The translations under genes and the position numbers were made by a program. The notes beneath the pieces are model-generated. The model did no database searches. It was not told where the DNA came from and saw nothing but the letters and a program-made list of their open reading frames with translations. A DNA stretch of 64,000 nt. It comes from Rhizobium phaseoli (lineage in GTDB: Bacteria > Pseudomonadota > Alphaproteobacteria > Rhizobiales > Rhizobiaceae). Positions 46,127-53,309 of this stretch are shown here, one piece after another (position 1 is the stretch's first letter; every line of letters begins with the position of its first letter). The DNA lies in assembly GCF_010668805.1 (NCBI RefSeq), contig NZ_WUFT01000003.1, positions 357,753 to 421,752 of the forward strand, read 5' to 3'.

Positions 46127-46536
46127 GCGATGCCGGCCGGAAGATATTACTGGTCGCCGCCTGTGCGCTGATCGATGCCGACGGGCGTATCCTGTTGGCA
46201 CAGCGCCCCGAGGGAAAGTCGCTTGCCGGGTTGTGGGAGTTTCCCGGTGGCAAGGTCGAGCCCGGCGAGACGCCTGAGGAAACGCTGGTGCGGGAGCTCG
46301 AAGAGGAGCTCGGCATCAACACCAAGATCGCCTGCCTGGCGCCGCTGACCTTCGCCAGCCATTCTTACGAGACCTTCCACCTTTTGATGCCGCTTTATAT
46401 CTGCCGGCGCTATGAGGGTATTCCCCAGGGCCGCGAGGGCCAAGCGCTGAAATGGGTGCGTCCGCAGGCGCTGCGCGATTACCCGATGCCGCCGGCCGAC
46501 GAGCCGCTCATCCCGATGCTGCAGGATTTACTTTGA
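46123..46536 (+). CDS. mutT: 8-oxo-dGTP diphosphatase (MutT-type Nudix hydrolase)
   Basis: 137 residues from ATG 46123, with AGGAG about seven bases upstream. The Nudix box GKVEPGETPEETLVRELEEE continues into LGI near residues 43-65 and fits GX5EX7REUXEEXGU. WEFPGGKVEPGE is the MutT-type sequence. It removes 8-oxo-dGTP from the nucleotide pool. It is coupled to the preceding GNAT gene and followed directly by a dispersed repeat. Confidence 0.92.
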   Translation: MSDAGRKILLVAACALIDADGRILLAQRPEGKSLAGLWEFPGGKVEPGETPEETLVRELEEELGINTKIACLAPLTFASHSYETFHLLMPLYICRRYEGIPQGREGQALKWVRPQALRDYPMPPADEPLIPMLQDLL

Positions 46537-46618
46537 AGCGCATCACGCCGATCCGGATTCGGATGACGCGCTTTAGTCTTTGTCTTTTGCATGATGTATC
46601 CCCGGAACCGCTGCCAAT
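46537..46618. repeat. Two-hairpin dispersed repeat after mutT
   Basis: It begins right after the mutT TGA with agcgcatcacgccgatccgg, returns with gacgcgctttag, then ctttgtcttttgcatgatgt and ggaaccgctgcc. The second hairpin is incomplete. Confidence 0.68.
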
Positions 46619-46764
46619 TTCCCGATAATATGTATTAGCGTTACCTGATTATTATCGCGTCGAGCCATTTTCGGCTGTGGATATTAATGGATCGTTTAAC
46701 ACCTTCTGCCAAAGATCGGCCTCAATCAAGCATCTGGCGTGCGTGTATTAAAAGGCTTGACGTC

Positions 46765-47082
46765 ATGGACGATGATTTCTGGAAAGCTGTCCGGGAAAAG
46801 GAACGGGTTTCGTCTGCCTCGCGCAGGACGGGTGCGCTCAATATCGCTCTTCTGTTCGGCACGGCGGTGGTCGCCCTGACGCTTATCCTGACGCCGATGC
46901 TTGCGGATTCCTCTAAGAAGAGCGTCTTTGCCAGCGCACCGGTTGAATTCGACACGATGACAACCGGATCGATCCCGAAGAGCGAAAGCGGCAAGCGTTA
47001 TACGATTCGCCGCAGCGTCCTGCAGGATACGCCCGGTTCGGTCTGCGTCGTCCAGGGCTATGGCGTCGGCGCCGGTTGCTGA
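46765..47082 (+). CDS. Small single-pass membrane protein, 105 residues
   Basis: Read from ATG 46765 (MDDDFWKAVREKERVSSASR); the frame starts earlier at 46687. One membrane helix covers about residues 23-46, then a periplasmic tail with DTMTTGSIPKSESGKRYTIR and SVCVVQGYGVGAGC at the end. The TTGSIP motif is common in rhizobial envelope proteins. No family is recognised. It lies 71 bases before the Flp pilin gene and may belong with it. Confidence 0.7.
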   Translation: MDDDFWKAVREKERVSSASRRTGALNIALLFGTAVVALTLILTPMLADSSKKSVFASAPVEFDTMTTGSIPKSESGKRYTIRRSVLQDTPGSVCVVQGYGVGAGC

Positions 47083-47153
47083 AAAATGCCGACCATCGCC
47101 CGATGGTCGTGGAATGGTCGTTTTGCAGTCAGTTCGCGCCAGGGGTTGGGGTC

Positions 47154-47321
47154 ATGCGTCTTTTGAAAGCATTTCTTGCAGATAACAGAGGTGCGACGGC
47201 CATCGAGTACGGTCTGATCGCCGCGATCATTTGCGGCGCGCTCGTTTCGGGTCTCGGGTTCTTCACCGGCGCCCTTCAGAATGTCTTCAACGTGATCAAC
47301 AACGGTATGCCCGCGAATTGA
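47154..47321 (+). CDS. Flp/Fap-type class IVb pilin
   Basis: 55 residues from ATG 47154 (MRLLKAFLADNRGATAIEYG). The prepilin processing site is after Gly13, with glutamate at +5 and the hydrophobic IEYGLIAAIICGALVSG stretch, the hallmark of Flp pilins. Such pilins are cut by a CpaA/TadV peptidase and assembled by a Tad secretion apparatus. No tad or cpa gene is in this window, so this pilin is remote from any machinery or belongs to a system elsewhere. Confidence 0.9.
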   Translation: MRLLKAFLADNRGATAIEYGLIAAIICGALVSGLGFFTGALQNVFNVINNGMPAN

Positions 47322-47336
47322 AGAAGCAACCGGCTC

Positions 47337-48221
47337 TTACTGGCTGAGCTTGTGCTCGTCCACTTTCAGCGCATCGGCAAGGCGTGCCTTGGCCGAACCC
47401 GGCCTTAGCGGCTTTTGCTGGCTTTCGTGCGGCGCCCATCCCGAGACATAGATGATCGAAAAGGTCGCGCGGATACGCCCGTCGGGATCGGAATAGCGCT
47501 CGGCATAGATCTCGGCGGCACGCAGGAAGAAGGCGCGCGTCAGCGGCACTCGGCCGCGGGCAGCAAGCGGATTGCTCATGCCCATCGCTTTCAGATCCCG
47601 CATCAGCGGAAATAGCGAATCATATCGGACCGTGTAGTTTTCCGCGTCGATCACCGGCAGCGTGAAGCCGGCGCGCTGCAACAGGCTGCCGACATCGCGC
47701 ACATCGGCGAAGGGGATGACACGCGGGCTTGCGCCGCCTGTCATCTCGACCTCGGCGGCCAGCAGCACCTCGCGCAGTTCCTGCAGCGTTCCGGCGCCGG
47801 GGATAGCCGCCAGGAACAGGCCGTCGGGCTTCAGAGCGCGGCGGATCTGGATGAAGACGCCCGGCGTATCGTTGGTCAGATGCAGGCTGAGCGGAGCAAG
47901 GATGAGATTGGCCGATTGCGGCTGGAGCGGCACGTCCTCAAGCGGCGCCTCGATCAAGGTTTCGCCTGGGCTCGCATAGGCCTTCTCGCTCTCGACGCGG
48001 ATCATCGTGCCGATCTTGCCGGTCGCCAGCGCGGCACGGGCGGCGGCACCAGTCGAGCCATGCAGTTCGACGGCGGTCTCGAAGGTCCGCTCGACAACAG
48101 CAAGCCTTTCCGCCATTTCCTCAGCGGCAATGTCGAGCAGGAAGGCGGCTTTCGGGTCGTTATTGGCGAGCGCGCGATGGCGATGTGCGGCGATCAGGGC
48201 TCTGTCGAAGATCGATTCCAT
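47337..48221 (-). CDS. SAM-dependent methyltransferase, BioC/NDUFAF5-like
   Basis: 294 residues from ATG 48221 (MESIFDRALIAAHRHRALAN). The N-terminus FDRALIAAHRHRA matches the alphaproteobacterial relatives of mitochondrial NDUFAF5. Methyltransferase motifs follow at LAPLSLHLTNDTPGVFIQIRRALKPDGLFLAAIPG near 100-135. The NDUFAF5 group hydroxylates or methylates a complex I subunit; BioC acts in biotin synthesis. Which applies is unknown. It converges on the pilin gene with 15 bases between. Confidence 0.83.
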   Translation of the reverse strand: MESIFDRALIAAHRHRALANNDPKAAFLLDIAAEEMAERLAVVERTFETAVELHGSTGAAARAALATGKIGTMIRVESEKAYASPGETLIEAPLEDVPLQPQSANLILAPLSLHLTNDTPGVFIQIRRALKPDGLFLAAIPGAGTLQELREVLLAAEVEMTGGASPRVIPFADVRDVGSLLQRAGFTLPVIDAENYTVRYDSLFPLMRDLKAMGMSNPLAARGRVPLTRAFFLRAAEIYAERYSDPDGRIRATFSIIYVSGWAPHESQQKPLRPGSAKARLADALKVDEHKLSQ

Positions 48222-48283
48222 GACGATGTCCTTAATCCTGTGCCGATGACGCAGCAAGACGATTTTCCTTTCGGGAAGAACGC

Positions 48284-48439
48284 CAAAGCGCGTCGCGATC
48301 TTTCGGATTTGCTCCTTGCGCTTTACCTCTTTGTTTTTACGCATGTCGTTGCGGCAAAAGCTTTTCGCGCTTTGCCCGGCAAAAGCGCTTTGCGCTTTGC
48401 CTGGGAAAACCGCTGCACACTTTGCGCGACATGCTTTAG
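48284..48439. repeat. Two-hairpin dispersed repeat, longest copy, before comF
   Basis: First hairpin aaagcgcgtcgcg to ttgcgcttta, then tgtttttacgcatgtcg, a 25-bp unit present twice in tandem (48353-48377 and 48378-48402, beginning ggcaaaagc), and aaaccgctgcacac with gcgacatgctttag. The tandem unit occurs once in the copy at 19234. Confidence 0.78.
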
Positions 48440-48449
48440 TCTCATCCGC

Positions 48450-49226
48450 ATGGAGCCGATCGATGGCAAAACACGGACGGAGTTCTTGCGGGCGCAGCTC
48501 TTGCGGCCGTTTTCCGTGCTTGCCGATTTTCTCTATCCCCCGGCCTGTTCCGTCTGCGGTATTTCGACCGGCGGCCATCGCGGGCTGTGTGCGAAGTGCT
48601 GGTCCGGCATCCGCTTCATCGAACGGCCCTATTGCGAGGTGCTCGGCATTCCCTTCTCGCACGATCTCGGCACCGGCATCCTCAGCGCCGAGGCGATTGC
48701 CCACCCGCCGCCCTTTGACCGGCTGCGCTCGGCTGCGACCCACGACCATGCGGTCCGCGATCTCGTGCATGGGCTGAAATATCGCGACCGCACCGATCTG
48801 GCGCCGATGATGGCTGCCTGGATGCTGCGGGCTTCCGACGGGACAGTCGAAAGCTGCGATGCGCTGATCCCGGTGCCGCTGCACCGCACCCGTATGCTGA
48901 CGCGCAAATTCAACCAGGCAGCCGAACTTGCCCGCCATATGGCAAGGCTCTCGGGTAAGCCGCTTCTTGCCGCCACGCTGGTGCGCGTCAAGCGGACCAG
49001 CCAGCAGGTCGGCCTTGGCGCGAAGGCGCGCGAAGACAATGTCAGGGGCGCTTTCGCGATTGCCAAGGGTTGCGAAAACGACATTTTCGGCAAGCGCATC
49101 GTCCTTGTCGACGACGTCTATACAACAGGGGCGACGGTGGCTGCAGCAAGCCGGACGCTACGCAAGGCGGGCGCGGCCGAGATAACGGTTTTGACCTTTG
49201 CAAGGGCATTGTCCGAGCCTATATGA
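48450..49226 (+). CDS. comF: ComF-family phosphoribosyltransferase-like protein
   Basis: 258 residues from ATG 48450. A four-cysteine zinc motif CSVCG...CAKCW (residues 36-53) precedes a double-zinc-free middle region, and the PRPP-binding motif RIVLVDDVYTTGATV is near 213-227. ComF proteins are needed for DNA uptake in competent Gram-positive species; in alphaproteobacteria the role is unclear. The stop is 31 bases before grxC, so the two are probably co-transcribed. Confidence 0.88.
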   Translation: MEPIDGKTRTEFLRAQLLRPFSVLADFLYPPACSVCGISTGGHRGLCAKCWSGIRFIERPYCEVLGIPFSHDLGTGILSAEAIAHPPPFDRLRSAATHDHAVRDLVHGLKYRDRTDLAPMMAAWMLRASDGTVESCDALIPVPLHRTRMLTRKFNQAAELARHMARLSGKPLLAATLVRVKRTSQQVGLGAKAREDNVRGAFAIAKGCENDIFGKRIVLVDDVYTTGATVAAASRTLRKAGAAEITVLTFARALSEPI

Positions 49227-49257
49227 CAGAAATACCCGGCATCGGTCTGGAGAGATT

Positions 49258-49515
49258 ATGATACCCGTCACCATCTATACGCGGCAGTTCTGCGGTTTTT
49301 GCACCCGAGCCAAATCCCTTCTCGAAGAAAAGGGTGTCGACTATGTCGAGCACGATGCGACATATTCACCGGACCTTCGCCAGGAAATGATCGGCAAGTC
49401 GAACGGACGTACCACTTTCCCGCAGATTTTCATCGGCGCCGACCATGTCGGCGGTTGCGACGATCTCTTTGCGCTCGATCGGGCCGGCAAGCTCGATCCG
49501 ATGCTGGCCGCCTGA
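49258..49515 (+). CDS. grxC: Glutaredoxin 3
   Basis: 85 residues from ATG 49258, preceded by GGAGAG. The active site is CGFC at residues 12-15, the cis-proline is in TTFPQIFIG near 55 and GGCDDL lies near 69. It is a dithiol glutaredoxin using glutathione to reduce protein disulfides and ribonucleotide reductase. It starts 31 bases after comF and ends 10 bases before the hydrolase gene. Confidence 0.95.
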   Translation: MIPVTIYTRQFCGFCTRAKSLLEEKGVDYVEHDATYSPDLRQEMIGKSNGRTTFPQIFIGADHVGGCDDLFALDRAGKLDPMLAA

Positions 49516-49525
49516 GGAAGAGCCG

Positions 49526-50398
49526 ATGAGTTTCAAGGCCGCCGCCGTCCAGATGTGCTCCGGGGTCGATCCGGTAAAGAATGCCGCGGCCATGGCACGG
49601 CTGGTGCGCGAGGCGGTTGCCCAAGGTGCGACCTATGTGCAGACGCCCGAAATGACCGGCATGCTGCAGCGCGACCGCACGGCGGCGCGCGCCGTGCTTG
49701 CAGACGAGACGCATGACGTCATCGTCAGGACCGGCTCGGAACTCGCCCGGGAACTCGGCATCCACATGCATGTCGGCTCGACGGCGATTGCGCTGGCCGA
49801 CGGCAAGATTGCCAATCGCGGCTTCCTGTTCGGTCCCGACGGCAAAATTCTAAATCGCTACGACAAGATCCATATGTTTGACGTCGACCTCGACAATGGC
49901 GAGAGCTGGCGCGAAAGTGCCGCCTATACAGCCGGCTCCGAAGCGCGTGTCCTGTCGCTGCCTTTTGCCGAAATGGGCTTTGCCATCTGCTACGATGTGC
50001 GCTTTCCAGCACTCTTCCGCGCCCAGGCGGTTGCCGGCGCCGAGGTGATGACAGTTCCCGCCGCCTTTACCAAGCAGACCGGCGAAGCGCATTGGGAGAT
50101 ACTGCTCAGGGCACGCGCGATCGAGAACGGTGTCTTCGTCATCGCCGCCGCGCAGGCCGGCCGGCACGAGAACGGGCGGCACGAGGACGGCCGGGAGACC
50201 TTCGGCCATTCGATGATCGTCGACCCCTGGGGCACGGTGCTGGCATCGGCCGGCGCCACCGGTGAGGCGGTCATCATCGCCGAGATCGATCCCGCCGCGG
50301 TCAAGGCTGCGCATGACAAGATCCCGAATCTGAGGAACGGCCGGGAGTTCTCGGTCGAGAAGATTGCGGGGGCAGTCGCCGGAGGCGTCGCCGCTTGA
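49526..50398 (+). CDS. Carbon-nitrogen hydrolase family protein (Nit-like)
   Basis: 290 residues from ATG 49526 (MSFKAAAVQMCSG). The nitrilase-superfamily catalytic triad is present: Glu in TPEMTG near 42, Lys in YDKIHMFDVD near 115 and Cys in AICYDVRFPALFR near 154. The C-terminal third has MIVDPWGTVLASAG. The match is to the Nit/deaminated-glutathione amidase branch by motif spacing, which would fit its place beside a glutaredoxin. The stop overlaps the DUF1178 start. Confidence 0.9.
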   Translation: MSFKAAAVQMCSGVDPVKNAAAMARLVREAVAQGATYVQTPEMTGMLQRDRTAARAVLADETHDVIVRTGSELARELGIHMHVGSTAIALADGKIANRGFLFGPDGKILNRYDKIHMFDVDLDNGESWRESAAYTAGSEARVLSLPFAEMGFAICYDVRFPALFRAQAVAGAEVMTVPAAFTKQTGEAHWEILLRARAIENGVFVIAAAQAGRHENGRHEDGRETFGHSMIVDPWGTVLASAGATGEAVIIAEIDPAAVKAAHDKIPNLRNGREFSVEKIAGAVAGGVAA

Positions 50399-50823
50399 TC
50401 CGCTATTCCCTCAGTTGCGATAATACCCATGAATTCGAAGGCTGGTTCTCCGAAAGTGCCGATTTCGATCGCCAGGTCGCGACCGGTTTCCTGACCTGTC
50501 CGGTCTGTCATTCCGCCGCCGTCTCCAAGCTCTTGATGGCGCCTTCGGTGTCGACGGCGCGCAAGAAGGACGAGAGGCAGACGCTGGCGATGGATGCCAT
50601 GCGTCAGGATGCCCTGCAAAAACTCAAAGAGGCGGTCGCGGCGGTCAAGGCCAATTCCGAGGACGTCGGCACGCAGTTTCCCGAGGAAGCCCGCAAGATC
50701 CACTATGGCGAGGCGGATGCCCGCGGCATTATCGGCCAGGCGACGGTCGACGAGGCGCAGGCGCTGCTCGAAGAGGGCATCGAGATCGCTGCCATTCCGG
50801 TGTTGCCCGAAGATGTGAACTGA
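50395..50823 (+). CDS. DUF1178 zinc-ribbon-like protein
   Basis: 142 residues from TTG 50395; the TTGA overlaps the stop of the upstream hydrolase. It begins MIRYSLSCDNTHEFEGWF, the normal DUF1178 start, and contains TCPVCHSAAVSKLLM near 32-46, which with the N-terminal Cys suggests a metal-binding ribbon. A helical, charged middle and YGEADARGIIGQA are also conserved. The function is unknown. The TTG start rests on family similarity and GGAGG ten bases upstream. Confidence 0.85.
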   Translation: MIRYSLSCDNTHEFEGWFSESADFDRQVATGFLTCPVCHSAAVSKLLMAPSVSTARKKDERQTLAMDAMRQDALQKLKEAVAAVKANSEDVGTQFPEEARKIHYGEADARGIIGQATVDEAQALLEEGIEIAAIPVLPEDVN

Positions 50824-50892
50824 CATGCAATCCGCATGTCCTCTTTGCTCATACCGCCTGCCTATCGCGCTGCTGAAAATGTAGCCGGCTTA

Positions 50893-51648
50893 CTAAGTCA
50901 ACTGTGCCGGCCGCCTGGCCAGCAGCATATAGTTCACGTCCATATCCTTGGACAGGCTCCACTGGTTCGACAGCGGATTGAAAAAGACGCCGGTGCGGTC
51001 GGTGATTTCGAGGCCGCTTGCCGCCAATGGCTTTTCCAGCTCTTCCGGGCGCACCAGTTTTTCATACTGATGGGTGCCGCGCGGCAGCCAGCGTAAGATG
51101 TTCTCGGCAGCGAAGATGGCAAGGGCGGCCGCCTTCATCGTGCGGTTGATGGTGGCAACGAAGATCAGGCCGCCGGGGCGGACCATTTTCGCGCAGGTGG
51201 TCATGAAGAACTCGACGTCGGCGACGTGTTCGACCACTTCCATGTTCAAGACGATGTCGAAAGTTTCGCCGGCGTCCGCCAGTTCCTCGGCGGTAACGGC
51301 GCGGTAATCGACCGAAACGCCGGAGGCCTTGGCATGGGTCGAGGCGATGCCGATATTCTTTTCGGACGGATCGGCGCCGACGACGGAAGCGCCCATGCGG
51401 GCAACCGGTTCGGACAACAGGCCGCCGCCGCAGCCGATATCGAGCACACGCAGGCCGTCCAGCGGGCGAGCGCTCTTCGGATCGCCGCCGAAATTCTCGC
51501 AGACCTTGTCTCTTATATAGGCGAGGCGGACGGGATTGAACTTGTGCAGTGGCCTGAACTTGCCGGTCGGGCTCCACCATTCTGCCGCCATCGCCGAGAA
51601 GCGGTCCACTTCGCCCTGGTCGATCGTGCTTCTGGCGCCTTCCGTCAT
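50893..51648 (-). CDS. ubiG: Ubiquinone biosynthesis O-methyltransferase
   Basis: 251 residues from ATG 51648 ([20 protein letters not shown]), preceded by AAGGAGTG five bases away. The family N-terminus [22 protein letters not shown] is at about residues 21-42, SAM motif I is [19 protein letters not shown] near 67-85, and MEVVEHV near 134. UbiG performs both O-methylations in ubiquinone synthesis. It is divergent from lysC across about 297 bases that contain no gene. Confidence 0.95.
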   Translation of the reverse strand: MTEGARSTIDQGEVDRFSAMAAEWWSPTGKFRPLHKFNPVRLAYIRDKVCENFGGDPKSARPLDGLRVLDIGCGGGLLSEPVARMGASVVGADPSEKNIGIASTHAKASGVSVDYRAVTAEELADAGETFDIVLNMEVVEHVADVEFFMTTCAKMVRPGGLIFVATINRTMKAAALAIFAAENILRWLPRGTHQYEKLVRPEELEKPLAASGLEITDRTGVFFNPLSNQWSLSKDMDVNYMLLARRPAQLT

Positions 51649-51945
51649 CGTCCACTCCTTGGTTCGTAGGATGTGAAGTCGGACGATCGCGGGCATAAGT
51701 CAAGGGGCGCAGACCCGGGGACCGATGAGCGCAAAGCCGGTCGCCAAACGCTTTTATCGCGCGCGCTTGCCTCCCCCCGCCAAACTCGCTAAGAGACGCC
51801 GCAACTTGGGGCCTTGAGGACCTAGGCTTTTTGAGCGGTTCCAAAAGTCGGGGGCGCGGCTCTCTGGCCAAGCGGTCCGTCCCAGAGCTTTCGTGATGCC
51901 GGGTCCGGTTTTCCGCTTTCCCGGCGCCAGTCGTGGTAGAGGCAT

Positions 51946-53220
51946 ATGGCACGCATCGTAATGAAATTCGGCGGCACGTCCGTCGCTGACTTGGACCGCA
52001 TCAAGAACGTCGCCCGCCATGTCAAACGCGAAGTCGATGCCGGCCACGAGGTGGCGGTTGTGGTGTCGGCCATGTCCGGCAAGACCAATGAACTGGTCGG
52101 CTGGGTCCAAGGCATGCCGAAGGTGATCGGCGCCAATTCGCCGTTTTACGATGCGCGGGAATATGATGCGGTGGTCGCCTCCGGCGAGCAGGTGACCTCC
52201 GGCTTGCTGGCGATCGCATTGCAGGCGATGGATATCAATGCGCGCTCCTGGCAGGGATGGCAGATCCCGATCCGCACCGACAACGCGCATGGCGCGGCGC
52301 GCATCATGGAAATCGACGGTTCCGACATCGTCAAGCGGATGGGCGAGGGGCAGGTTGCCGTCATTGCCGGCTTCCAGGGACTGGGACCAGACAACCGCCT
52401 CGCAACGCTCGGCCGCGGCGGATCCGACACGTCGGCCGTCGCCATCGCGGCAGCAGTCAAGGCGGATCGCTGCGATATCTATACCGATGTCGACGGTGTC
52501 TACACGACCGACCCGCGCATCGTGCCGAAGGCGCGCAGGCTGAAGAAGATCGCCTTCGAAGAAATGCTTGAGATGGCCTCGCTCGGCGCCAAGGTGCTGC
52601 AGGTGCGCTCAGTCGAGCTTGCAATGGTGCACAAGGTGCGCACCTTCGTGCGCTCGTCATTCGAAGATCCCGATGCTCCGGGCATGGGTGATCTGCTAAA
52701 CCCGCCCGGAACGCTGATTTGTGACGAGGATGAAATCGTGGAACAGGAAGTAGTCACCGGCATCGCCTATGCCAAGGATGAGGCTCAGATCTCGCTTCGC
52801 CGTCTTGCCGACCGGCCGGGCGTTTCCGCGGCGATCTTCGGGCCGCTCGCGGAATCCCATATCAATGTCGACATGATCGTCCAGAATATCTCCGAGGACG
52901 GGTCGAAGACCGACATGACCTTCACCGTGCCATCAGGCGACGTCGAGAAGGCGATCAAGGTGCTCGGCGACCATAAGGAGAAGATCGGCTACGATGTCGT
53001 GCAGAACGAATCGGGGCTGGTGAAAGTGTCGGTCATCGGCATCGGCATGCGCAGCCACGCTGGCGTTGCCGCTACCGCATTTCGTGCACTTGCCGAAAAA
53101 GGCATCAACATCAAGGCGATCACGACCTCCGAGATCAAGATTTCCATCCTGATCGACGGTCCTTATGCGGAACTCGCTGTCAGGACTTTGCATTCCTGCT
53201 ACGGTCTGGATAAGAATTGA
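51946..53220 (+). CDS. lysC: Aspartate kinase
   Basis: 424 residues. The kinase domain starts MARIVMKFGGTSVADLDR and has GRGGSDTSAVAIAAA near 155-169. Two ACT domains follow from about residue 265 (GVSAAIFGPLAESHINVDMI and VIGIGMRSHAGVAATAF), which bind lysine/threonine for feedback control. It catalyses the first step of the aspartate family pathway to lysine, threonine and methionine, and supplies lysA further left in the window. Confidence 0.96.
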   Translation: MARIVMKFGGTSVADLDRIKNVARHVKREVDAGHEVAVVVSAMSGKTNELVGWVQGMPKVIGANSPFYDAREYDAVVASGEQVTSGLLAIALQAMDINARSWQGWQIPIRTDNAHGAARIMEIDGSDIVKRMGEGQVAVIAGFQGLGPDNRLATLGRGGSDTSAVAIAAAVKADRCDIYTDVDGVYTTDPRIVPKARRLKKIAFEEMLEMASLGAKVLQVRSVELAMVHKVRTFVRSSFEDPDAPGMGDLLNPPGTLICDEDEIVEQEVVTGIAYAKDEAQISLRRLADRPGVSAAIFGPLAESHINVDMIVQNISEDGSKTDMTFTVPSGDVEKAIKVLGDHKEKIGYDVVQNESGLVKVSVIGIGMRSHAGVAATAFRALAEKGINIKAITTSEIKISILIDGPYAELAVRTLHSCYGLDKN

Positions 53221-53309
53221 TTCCCAGTGGGCGGCCTGCCCCTTCAGGTTGAGGAGACGAGGGCCGGCCCGCCGGGACTGAGTGCTTTGTTTCGGGAGCT
53301 TGAGACGCC

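Noticed and set aside
51649..51945. Possible riboswitch or attenuator before lysC
   Set aside because: The gap has only very short pairings and no match to lysine riboswitch features, so nothing was called.
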